From assembly GCA_002007315.1 (NCBI GenBank), contig LNZQ01000129.1:1-6297 (forward strand): a stretch of DNA of 6,297 bases, given 5' to 3'. Below are positions 1 to 5,757 of the stretch, one piece after another. Under the pieces are notes generated by a model. It worked only from the letters and a program-made list of their open reading frames with translations, did no database searches and was not told where the DNA came from. Within the stretch, counting starts at the first letter, position 1. Each line of letters begins with the position of its first letter. Made by a program: the position numbers and the translations under genes. Source of the stretch: Epulopiscium sp. Nele67-Bin004. GTDB lineage: Bacteria > Bacillota_A > Clostridia > Lachnospirales > Cellulosilyticaceae.

Positions 1-715
1 TGATCACAATGATCATATAGATGTAAACGTTGCTGCACAAGTTGTTCAAAATTGTGATCCATCAATTCCTTTTATTGGACCACAAGCATGTGTTGATAAA
101 TGGGTTGAATGGGGGGTACCAGTTGAGCGTTGTATCGTTATGACTCCTGGGAAAAGCGTTAAAGTTAAAGATATCGAAATTTTAGCACTTGAAGCGTTTG
201 ATAGAACTGCACTAATCACTATGCCTCCAGAAGGTAACTTAGTAGGAACTATGCCAATCGATATGGATACAAAAGCAGTAAACTACCTAATTAAAACTCC
301 AGGTGGAAATTTATATCATAGTGGAGATTCTCACTTCTCTAACTATTATGCAAAACACGGAAATGAACACCAAATTGATGTAGCATTAGGTTCATATGGT
401 GAAAACCCTCGTGGTATCACAGATAAAATGACATCAGTTGATATATTAAGAATGGCTGAATGTTTGAAAACTCAAGTAGTAATTCCATTCCACCACGATA
501 TTTGGTCAAACTTCCAAGCAGATACAAACGAAATTAGCGTATTGTTTGATATGAAACAAGATAGACTTGATTATAAATTTACTCCTTTTATTTGGCAAGT
601 TGGTGGAAAATACACATTCCCAACAGACAAAAACAAGAGAGAATATCACTATCCACGTGGATTTGATGACTGTTTCACAGTTGACATCAATATGCCATAT
701 CCATCATTTTTATAA
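1..715 (+). CDS. ulaG: L-ascorbate-6-phosphate lactonase UlaG (5'-truncated by window edge)
   Basis: Cytoplasmic metal-dependent hydrolase of the metallo-beta-lactamase fold. In the known pathway it opens the lactone ring of L-ascorbate-6-phosphate to give 3-keto-L-gulonate-6-phosphate. The reading frame is open from base 2 to the TAA at 713-715 (237 codons). The E. coli enzyme has about 354 residues, so roughly the first third lies upstream. The visible protein begins DHNDHIDVN, the end of the HxHxDH metal-binding motif. Base 1 is T, compatible with a preceding CAT histidine codon. Further family signatures are [20 protein letters not shown], then the stretch with [24 protein letters not shown] with a probable metal-ligand histidine, and the C-terminal [11 protein letters not shown]. 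Similarity to E. coli UlaG, recalled from memory, is very high along the whole visible length. An internal ATG at 140 is not the start, because conserved sequence continues upstream of it. A second in-frame TAA follows at 716-718. In E. coli ulaG is divergent from ulaA-F; here it is co-directional and upstream of the PTS genes. Confidence 0.96.
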   Translation, partial: DHNDHIDVNVAAQVVQNCDPSIPFIGPQACVDKWVEWGVPVERCIVMTPGKSVKVKDIEILALEAFDRTALITMPPEGNLVGTMPIDMDTKAVNYLIKTPGGNLYHSGDSHFSNYYAKHGNEHQIDVALGSYGENPRGITDKMTSVDILRMAECLKTQVVIPFHHDIWSNFQADTNEISVLFDMKQDRLDYKFTPFIWQVGGKYTFPTDKNKREYHYPRGFDDCFTVDINMPYPSFL

Positions 716-718
716 TAA

Positions 719-740
719 ATGGGCAGCTTAGGCTGCCTAT
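719..740 (+). other. Intercistronic hairpin between ulaG and ulaC
   Basis: Bases 719-727 pair with 732-740 around a TTAG loop. The stem has nine pairs: eight Watson-Crick and one G-T wobble at 721/738, with a GC-rich core GGCAGC/GCTGCC. It starts immediately after the tandem stops of ulaG and ends 13 bases before the AGGAGG of ulaC. No run of T follows (ATGTTAGAG comes next), so it is not a standard intrinsic terminator. It more likely stabilises or directs processing of the ulaG mRNA end, or tunes expression across the junction. The structure is seen in the sequence; the role is inferred. Confidence 0.6.
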
Positions 741-753
741 ATGTTAGAGTTAT

Positions 754-759
754 AGGAGG
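754..759 (+). promoter_or_regulatory. Ribosome binding site that fixes the ulaC start
   Basis: A perfect AGGAGG lies seven bases before the ATG at 767. The frame is open further upstream to an ATG at 719, but that codon has no ribosome binding site in front of it and lies within the 719-740 hairpin. The start of ulaC is therefore 767. Confidence 0.9.
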
Positions 760-766
760 AAAAGAA

Positions 767-1201
767 ATGCTTAAAGAAATAGTTGAAAAAGGTAGATTCA
801 GATTTCATGAAAGTTTTGATAACTGGGAAGATGCAATCGTTGCATCTGTAGAACCTCTTATTAAAGAAGGAATTGCTAGTCCTCAATATGGTGAAGATAT
901 TATTAGAGCGGTAAAAGAGTTCGGTCCATATATCGTTATTGCACCAGATGTATGTATTCCTCATGCACAAGAAGGAAAAAATGTTAGCGAAACAGCTATT
1001 ACTTTTATGAGAACAGAAAAGCCTGTTAAATTTAGTGATAATCCTGAAGAAAATGCTAACTTATTTTTTGCTTTGGCATCGACAGATAATGATAAACATT
1101 TGAACAACTTAATGGCACTTGTTGAGCTATTAGAAGATGAAGATAAAAAAGAATTATTAATGAAGGCTACTTGTGAAGAGGATTTAAGAAAACTTATTTA
1201 A
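767..1201 (+). CDS. ulaC: PTS system ascorbate-specific EIIA component
   Basis: Cytoplasmic phosphocarrier of 144 residues, of the mannitol/fructose-type EIIA fold (PTS_EIIA_2). It accepts phosphate from HPr and passes it to UlaB. The phosphorylation site is His66 in the segment APDVCIPHAQEG, and a second conserved histidine, His111 (DNDKHLNNL), sits where the family has its active-site partner histidine. N-terminal ESFDNWEDAI, PLI..G...PQYGEDII and C-terminal LVELLEDE match the family pattern, and the length is near the usual 150 or so residues. The start at 767 is chosen because AGGAGG lies seven bases upstream; an in-frame ATG at 719 would add 16 residues encoded largely by a hairpin. It is first of the three PTS genes, 51 bases after the ulaG stop and 60 bases before ulaA. 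The ascorbate assignment rests on the neighbours, since EIIA proteins of this type are similar across substrates. Confidence 0.93.
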   Translation: MLKEIVEKGRFRFHESFDNWEDAIVASVEPLIKEGIASPQYGEDIIRAVKEFGPYIVIAPDVCIPHAQEGKNVSETAITFMRTEKPVKFSDNPEENANLFFALASTDNDKHLNNLMALVELLEDEDKKELLMKATCEEDLRKLI

Positions 1202-1261
1202 ACAGACAAAATTATACAAAAACTTGAAATTATGACAATTAAATAGAGAGGTGGGGGCTGT

Positions 1262-2737
1262 ATGGATTTTATATTAGGCATCTGGAGTTTTTTTCAGGAT
1301 AATATCTTGACTAAACCTGCATTTTTCATAGCATTTATAGTGCTTATTGGGTATATGTTACTTGGTAGAAAAATATATGAAGCTTATGCAGGGGCTATTA
1401 AAGCATTAGTTGGTTATATGATATTAGATGTTGCGGCTGGTGGTCTTGTAAGCAACTTTAGACCGATACTTGCTGGTCTTGAAACACGTTTTAATCTTAG
1501 TGCTGCTGTTATTGACCCTTATTTTGGGCAAACTGCTGCTCAAGCTGCAGTTGAAGGTATTGGACGTTCTTTTTCTATGATGATGATGGTTCTACTTGTT
1601 GGATTTGCATTTAACTTAGTACTAGTATTATTTAGAAAAATATCTAAAATCCGTACTGTTTTCATTACGGGTCATATCATGGTGCAACAATCAGCAACTG
1701 CACTATGGATTTTACTATTTTGTTTTCCTCAACTTCAAGATACTAGCGTTGTTATTATGTTAGGAATGTTGCTTGGTGCATATTGGGCAGTTGGTGCAAA
1801 CCTTACTGTTGAATGTACACAAGAGCTTACTGAGGGTGGAGGATTTGGAATTGCTCACCAACAAATGTTTGGTATTTGGGCAGTAGATAAAATTGCTGGA
1901 AAATTTGATAGCGAAGGCAAAAAAATCGAAGATTTAGAACTGCCAGGGTTTTTAAGTATTTTTTCAGATAATATAGTTGCAACAAGTACATTAATGACGA
2001 TATTTTTTGGTAGCATAATGTTAGTTTTAGGTGAAGACTTAATGAGAACTATTGATACCACATATACATCGTCACAAAGTTTTTATTTCTATATCATTCA
2101 AAAATCGGTAACTTTCGCAGTATACTTAAGTATATTACAACTAGGGGTTCGTATATTCGTATCAGAACTTACAGAATCATTCCAAGGTATTTCAAGCAAA
2201 ATATTACCAGGTTCTATCCCAGCGGTAGACTGTGCGGCTGTTTATGGATTTGGTCATCCTAACGCTTTAACATTAGGATTTTTATTTGGAGCACTAGGTC
2301 AATTTGTTGCAATTATTGGTCTTGTTGTATTCCAAAGTCCTGTACTAATAATTACAGGGTTTGTTCCAGTATTTTTTGATAATGCAACTTTTGCAGTATA
2401 TGCAAATAGAAGAGGCGGATTAAAAGCTGCCACAACTATTACTTTCCTTTCAGGTATGTTACAAGTTATTCTTGGAGCAGTCTGTGTTATAGCCTTTGGC
2501 TTAACTGGCTATGGAGGCTGGCACGGAAATATTGACTGGTCAACAGTTTGGCTTGGAATAGGTTTAAGCATGAAACATTTAGGGTATTTTGGTTTTGGTA
2601 TTTCGTTACTTGCACTTCTTGCAATACCTCAACTTCAATATCAAAAAAACAAAAAATATTATTTTACAATTACTGAAGACTATGAAGCTTATCTTGCAGA
2701 TATGGAAGCTGAAGCTAATGGAGCAGTAACAAACTAA
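1262..2737 (+). CDS. ulaA: PTS ascorbate transporter subunit IIC
   Basis: Polytopic inner-membrane permease of the ascorbate/galactitol (AG) PTS superfamily that moves L-ascorbate across the membrane as UlaB phosphorylates it. It has 491 residues, against about 465 in E. coli. About ten or eleven hydrophobic segments can be read, for example near residues 19-35, 103-124, 143-180, 238-258, 335-380, 388-412 and 428-456. Family motifs are TGHIMVQQ (136-143), GIAHQQMFGIW (196-206), LPGFLSIFSDNIV (226-238), VDCAAVYGF (322-330) and FFDNATFAVYANRRGG (371-385). The conserved histidines, glutamines and Asp323 in these correspond, from memory, to positions near vitamin C in the E. coli UlaA structure. 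The start has GAGGTG at 1248-1253, eight bases upstream. Differences from E. coli UlaA are a one-residue longer GFGHPNA segment after the DCAA motif and a hydrophilic, acidic C-terminal tail (about 460-491). Confidence 0.95.
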   Translation: MDFILGIWSFFQDNILTKPAFFIAFIVLIGYMLLGRKIYEAYAGAIKALVGYMILDVAAGGLVSNFRPILAGLETRFNLSAAVIDPYFGQTAAQAAVEGIGRSFSMMMMVLLVGFAFNLVLVLFRKISKIRTVFITGHIMVQQSATALWILLFCFPQLQDTSVVIMLGMLLGAYWAVGANLTVECTQELTEGGGFGIAHQQMFGIWAVDKIAGKFDSEGKKIEDLELPGFLSIFSDNIVATSTLMTIFFGSIMLVLGEDLMRTIDTTYTSSQSFYFYIIQKSVTFAVYLSILQLGVRIFVSELTESFQGISSKILPGSIPAVDCAAVYGFGHPNALTLGFLFGALGQFVAIIGLVVFQSPVLIITGFVPVFFDNATFAVYANRRGGLKAATTITFLSGMLQVILGAVCVIAFGLTGYGGWHGNIDWSTVWLGIGLSMKHLGYFGFGISLLALLAIPQLQYQKNKKYYFTITEDYEAYLADMEAEANGAVTN

Positions 2738-2758
2738 TTTTAAAACATTAACAATTTT

Positions 2759-2768
2759 AAGGAGATGA
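2759..2768 (+). promoter_or_regulatory. Ribosome binding site that fixes the ulaB start
   Basis: AAGGAGATGA contains an in-frame ATG at 2765, which cannot be the start because it is part of the ribosome binding site itself. The GGAG core ends nine bases before the ATG at 2774, which gives the conserved N-terminus MLKVIAACGSGMG. Confidence 0.88.
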
Positions 2769-2773
2769 TTATT

Positions 2774-3067
2774 ATGTTAAAAGTTATAGCGGCATGTGGA
2801 AGTGGTATGGGTTCAAGTCAAATTATTAAAATGAAAATCGATAAAGCATTCAAAAGCTTTGGAATAGATGCATCAATTCATCACTGTAGTGTAGGAGAAG
2901 CAAAAACTCAGGTTTCTAACTATGATGTAGTATTTTGTTCGGATGCATTAAAATCAAACTTTAAAGCAGCAGAAGACAAAGGAAAAACTATAATCGGGTT
3001 AAGAAACGTTCTTTCAGAAGCAGAGATTAAAGAAAAAATTCAAGCTCAAATTGTAGATAAACAATAG
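2774..3067 (+). CDS. ulaB: PTS system ascorbate-specific EIIB component
   Basis: Cytoplasmic phosphocarrier of 97 residues (E. coli UlaB has about 101) that takes phosphate from UlaC and transfers it to ascorbate during transport through UlaA. The N-terminal strand leads into the phosphate-binding loop AACGSGMGSS, in which Cys8 is the phosphorylated residue of the lactose/cellobiose-type and ascorbate-type EIIB fold. The following helix (QIIKMKIDKAF), the second strand with HHCSVGEAK, and VVFCSDAL fit the family. The start at 2774 is chosen from the ribosome binding site; an upstream in-frame ATG at 2765 would add only three residues and overlaps that site. The gene lies 36 bases after ulaA, and the separate IIA, IIC and IIB genes together give a complete AG-superfamily transporter. 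It ends at a TAG shortly before the strong hairpin at 3073-3116. Confidence 0.94.
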   Translation: MLKVIAACGSGMGSSQIIKMKIDKAFKSFGIDASIHHCSVGEAKTQVSNYDVVFCSDALKSNFKAAEDKGKTIIGLRNVLSEAEIKEKIQAQIVDKQ

Positions 3068-3072
3068 TATTA

Positions 3073-3116
3073 ATTCTAATCTCACCTGTAAATACGTTTA
3101 TAGGTGAGATTAGAGT
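3073..3116 (+). terminator. Strong 20-bp hairpin between ulaB and ulaF; possible partial terminator or mRNA processing/stability element
   Basis: Bases 3073-3092 pair with 3097-3116 around the loop TACG, a member of the stable UNCG loop class, although closed here by A-T. The central 13 base pairs (TCTAATCTCACCT, 3075-3087, with 3102-3114) are perfect. Wobble G-T pairs occur at 3088/3101 and 3074/3115. It fills most of the 76-base gap and ends 11 bases before the ribosome binding site of ulaF. The tail TATTTAAATTT is a poor terminator tract, and I see no promoter between the hairpin and ulaF. The simplest view is a leaky terminator or 3'-end stabiliser that lets the PTS genes be expressed at a different level from the epimerase genes. 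The structure is certain; termination is inferred. A DNA palindrome bound by a regulator is also possible. Confidence 0.5.
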
Positions 3117-3143
3117 ATTTAAATTTGAAAGGAGTATACCGAA

Positions 3144-3830
3144 ATGTTAGAAAACTTAAAAAAAGAAGTATTCGAGGCAAATATGTTGTTGCCGCAATAT
3201 AAACTGATAACATTTACTTGGGGTAATGTTTCAGCGATAGACAGAGAAAAAGGACTTGTTATAATTAAGCCATCAGGCGTTGAGTATGATAATATGACAG
3301 CGGATGATATGGTAATAGTTGATTTAGAAGGAAACGTAGTTGAAGGAAAGCTTAAACCTTCATCTGATACTGCTACTCACCTAAAATTATACAAAGAATT
3401 TCCTAATATTGGAGGGGTAGTACATACTCATTCAAGATGGGCGACAGTTTTTGCACAAGCTGGACGTGGTATAATACCTTATGGAACTACTCAAGCAGAC
3501 TATTTTTACGGTGAAATACCTTGTACACGAGATATGACAAAGGAAGAAATTGAATCAGAATATGAATATAACACAGGTGTCGTAATAGTAGAAAGATTTA
3601 AAGATTTAAATCCAGATCAAATGCCTGCCGTAGTTGTAAAAAACCATGGACCTTTTACATGGGGAAAAGATGCACATGATGCTGTGCATAATGCGGTAGT
3701 ACTTGAAGAAGTTGCGATGATGGCATTTAACACAGAAATGCTATTTAGAGATGTACAACCAATGCCACAAGAACTGTTAAATAAGCATTTCCTAAGAAAA
3801 CATGGTGCAAATGCATATTATGGACAATAG
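3144..3830 (+). CDS. ulaF: L-ribulose-5-phosphate 4-epimerase (AraD/UlaF family)
   Basis: Cytoplasmic metal-dependent class II aldolase-fold enzyme that converts L-ribulose-5-phosphate to D-xylulose-5-phosphate, the last ula-specific step before the pentose phosphate pathway. The 228 residues match the length of E. coli UlaF. Substrate and metal motifs are WGNVSAID (26-33), KPSGV (42-46), SSDTATH (73-79, with Asp75), HTHS with ligands His94 and His96, GTTQADYF with catalytic Asp119, and KNHGPFTWG with ligand His168. The C-terminus HGANAYYGQ carries Tyr226, matching the AraD catalytic tyrosine. The GTTQADYF and AYYGQ motifs separate it from fuculose/rhamnulose aldolases. AAAGGAG at 3128-3134 lies nine bases before the ATG. 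It is the first gene after the 3073-3116 hairpin. Protein sequence alone cannot distinguish AraD from UlaF; the ascorbate context gives the name. Confidence 0.93.
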   Translation: MLENLKKEVFEANMLLPQYKLITFTWGNVSAIDREKGLVIIKPSGVEYDNMTADDMVIVDLEGNVVEGKLKPSSDTATHLKLYKEFPNIGGVVHTHSRWATVFAQAGRGIIPYGTTQADYFYGEIPCTRDMTKEEIESEYEYNTGVVIVERFKDLNPDQMPAVVVKNHGPFTWGKDAHDAVHNAVVLEEVAMMAFNTEMLFRDVQPMPQELLNKHFLRKHGANAYYGQ

Positions 3831-3851
3831 ATTTAAGAAAGGGGTTTTTGT

Positions 3852-4697
3852 ATGAAACCATATGAGATAGGTATCTATGAGAAATCAATGCCAAATACCT
3901 TAACTCTTAAAGAGAAATTAATAGCTGGAAAAGCTGCAGGTTTTGACTATCTTGAAATCAGTATTGATGAAACAGATGAAAAACTTGCTAGATTAGAGAT
4001 GACACAAGAAGAAAGACAACAGCTAGTTAGAGATATGCATGAAACAGGCTTAAATATTCGTACTATGTGTTTAAGTGGTCATAGAAAATATCCGCTTGGA
4101 AGTAAAGATGCGAATGTAAGAGAGCGTTCGTTAGAAATTATGGAAAAAGCAATACAGCTTGCGGATGACTTAGGTATAAGAGTTATACAACTTGCTGGAT
4201 ATGATGTTTATTATGATAAAGGTGATGAAGAAACAAGACAATTATTTATAGAAAATCTTAAAAAGTCGACAGAAATGGCTAGTGTAAAAGGCATACTGCT
4301 TGGATTTGAGACTATGGAGACTGATTTCATGAATTCAGCTACAAAAGCAATGGATTATGTAAATATTGTTAATTCACCATATTTAAATGTATATCCTGAC
4401 ATGGGCAATATCTCTAATGCATATGACAACAATTTAGACGAGGTCTTACAAGATTTTGAAAATGCTAAAGGAAAAATAGTAGCTGTGCATATAAAAGAAA
4501 CAGTGCCAGGCAAATTTAGAGATATTCCATTTGGTACAGGACAAGTTTATTTTGTAGAAATACTAAAAAAAGCTATGGAACTTGGTGTAAGACGTTACGT
4601 ATTAGAATTTTGGTATGTTGAAGGTAGAGACTACAACGAGTATATCAAAGAAGCAAGAGATTTTATAGAAACAAAATTTGAAGCATTGGAGGGGTAG
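3852..4697 (+). CDS. ulaE: L-xylulose-5-phosphate 3-epimerase (L-ribulose-5-phosphate 3-epimerase) UlaE
   Basis: Cytoplasmic TIM-barrel enzyme of the xylose isomerase-like/AP endonuclease 2 family that interconverts L-xylulose-5-phosphate and L-ribulose-5-phosphate. It has 281 residues, against about 284 in E. coli. Visible signatures are the N-terminal YEIGIYEKSMP, GFDYLEISIDE (30-40), MCLSGHRKYPLGS (72-84), GIRVIQLAGYDVYY (108-121), LGFETMET with Glu153, YPDMGNISN with Asp183, VAVHIKET with His213, FRDIPFGTG (222-230) and VLEFWY with Glu252. Glu153, Asp183, His213 and Glu252 are placed like the four-residue metal and catalytic set of the family. The ribosome binding site GAAAGGGG (3837-3844) lies seven bases before the ATG. 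The gene starts 21 bases after ulaF and ends four bases before the next ATG; its last codons contain the ribosome binding site of the propeller gene, which suggests coupled translation. Confidence 0.95.
   Translation: MKPYEIGIYEKSMPNTLTLKEKLIAGKAAGFDYLEISIDETDEKLARLEMTQEERQQLVRDMHETGLNIRTMCLSGHRKYPLGSKDANVRERSLEIMEKAIQLADDLGIRVIQLAGYDVYYDKGDEETRQLFIENLKKSTEMASVKGILLGFETMETDFMNSATKAMDYVNIVNSPYLNVYPDMGNISNAYDNNLDEVLQDFENAKGKIVAVHIKETVPGKFRDIPFGTGQVYFVEILKKAMELGVRRYVLEFWYVEGRDYNEYIKEARDFIETKFEALEG
4688..4694 (+). promoter_or_regulatory. Ribosome binding site of the propeller gene, embedded in the ulaE coding end
   Basis: GGAGGGG forms the last sense codons of ulaE, just before its TAG, and lies seven bases before the ATG at 4702. 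Ribosomes finishing ulaE pass directly over it, so the two proteins are probably made in linked amounts. Confidence 0.8.
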
Positions 4698-4701
4698 ATA
4701 G

Positions 4702-5739
4702 ATGGAGTTTAAAAAAGTTAAAACCCATAAATTAAATAAATGTTATTCAATTTCTCAGATTAAGCATCAAGGTGAAGAAAGAATATTAGTAGCAGCTGAA
4801 AAACAAGATGAGTGTTTTATGTTTGACCTAGAAGGAAACTTAAAAGATACAATTTGGGAAGGTCCAGGGGGAACTATGTCAATGGTTAGAATACCTGGAG
4901 TTGAAAGTAAATTTTTAGCAACACATAAATTTTACTCACCAAATGATTCTAAAGAGTCAAAAATAGTAGTTGCAACACATGCTGGTGAAAGTTGGGAGAT
5001 TGAAACGTTAGTAGACTTGCCACATGTACATCGTTTTGATATACTAACTAGAAATAACGTAAATTATTTGTTCGCAGCAACATTATGTTCAGGGCGTGAC
5101 TTTAAAGATGATTGGGCACATAAAGGAATGGTTCATGTTGCAACATTGCCAGACAATTTAGGTGCATATAATGAAGATAATCAATTGAAACTGACTGTAA
5201 TTAAAGATCAGTTGCTTAAAAACCATGGTTATTTTAAAGGTCAAGAAAATGGATATACTTATGGGGTTATTGGAACAGAAGATGGAGTGTTCAAATTTAC
5301 TCCTCCAGCTGATCAAAACGGAGAATTTGAGGTTAAGAAACTTCTAGACAGCCCTGCAAGTGATATGACGTTTGTAGACTTTGATAATGATGGAAACTTA
5401 GAGATGGTTGTATTTTCACCATTCCATGGAGAAAATCTTGATGTATACAAGCTAAAAGATGGCAAGTATGAACATGTATATAAATATCCAAAACCATTTG
5501 AATTTTCTCATGCATTATGGCCTATAAATGTAGATGGAAAAAATGTAGCTATACTAGGTCACAGACAAGGTGGGCAAGAGCTTATAGCATTATACAACGA
5601 AGATGGTGAATATAAAGTACAAGTTATAGATTCTGGAGTTGGTCCAGCAAATGTATATTCATACATGTTAGGTGAACAACGTTATTTAGTATCAGCAAAC
5701 AGAGAAACAGATGAAATTGCTTGGTACACAGTAAACTAA
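4702..5739 (+). CDS. Uncharacterised cytoplasmic seven-bladed beta-propeller protein (FG-GAP/VCBS-like) of the ascorbate operon
   Basis: Function not recognised. The 345 residues show no signal peptide, membrane segment or anchor. They read as repeated four-strand blades, roughly 14-50, 58-105, 108-168, 174-215, 220-262, 268-311 and 315-345. The N-terminal strand FKKVKTHKL could complete the last blade, as is usual in propellers. Blade five has one clear calcium-type loop D-x-D-x-D-G-x-x-E (Asp226, Asp228, Asp230, Glu234), typical of FG-GAP/VCBS proteins; the other blades lack a full copy. Histidines recur at blade edges: His75, His108, His110, His175, His242, His270 and His287, several beside glycine (NHG, FHG, GHRQGG). 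FG-GAP proteins are often secreted, so an intracellular one co-translated with ulaE and followed by transketolase is more likely a pathway enzyme (lactonase, isomerase, epimerase or dehydratase type) or a sugar-phosphate sensor than a surface protein. That role is inference from position and fold only. Composition resembles the neighbours, and the gene looks intact. Confidence 0.85.
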   Translation: MEFKKVKTHKLNKCYSISQIKHQGEERILVAAEKQDECFMFDLEGNLKDTIWEGPGGTMSMVRIPGVESKFLATHKFYSPNDSKESKIVVATHAGESWEIETLVDLPHVHRFDILTRNNVNYLFAATLCSGRDFKDDWAHKGMVHVATLPDNLGAYNEDNQLKLTVIKDQLLKNHGYFKGQENGYTYGVIGTEDGVFKFTPPADQNGEFEVKKLLDSPASDMTFVDFDNDGNLEMVVFSPFHGENLDVYKLKDGKYEHVYKYPKPFEFSHALWPINVDGKNVAILGHRQGGQELIALYNEDGEYKVQVIDSGVGPANVYSYMLGEQRYLVSANRETDEIAWYTVN

Positions 5740-5757
5740 AAATTAGGAGGAATTTCA

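Noticed and set aside
140..715. Treating the ATG at 140 as the start of a short, independent 191-residue protein.
   Set aside because: The same frame is open to the left edge and encodes conserved UlaG sequence including the metal motif, and no ribosome binding site precedes base 140. It is an internal methionine of a gene cut by the window.
737..970. Open frame of 77 codons on the minus strand opposite ulaC.
   Set aside because: It lies within a well-supported gene, has no recognisable domain, and shows the residue bias of an antisense shadow (rich in N, F and C).
1202..1261. AT-rich gap before ulaA with TTGAAA at 1224-1229 that could be a promoter -35 box.
   Set aside because: No acceptable -10 box lies 16-18 bases downstream; that position falls in the ulaA ribosome binding region. 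The gap is simply AT-rich leader sequence.
1855..2061. Open frame of 68 codons on the minus strand opposite ulaA.
   Set aside because: Entirely inside a conserved membrane-protein gene, with no family resemblance.
3087..3102. TGTAAATACGTTTATA in the upper part of the second hairpin, resembling a cre operator.
   Set aside because: Spacing around the central CG does not fit the cre consensus, and the bases are better explained as the upper stem and loop of the hairpin.
5333..5515. Open frame of 60 codons on the minus strand opposite the propeller gene.
   Set aside because: Shadow of a coding gene, with low-complexity H- and Q-containing sequence and no supporting context.
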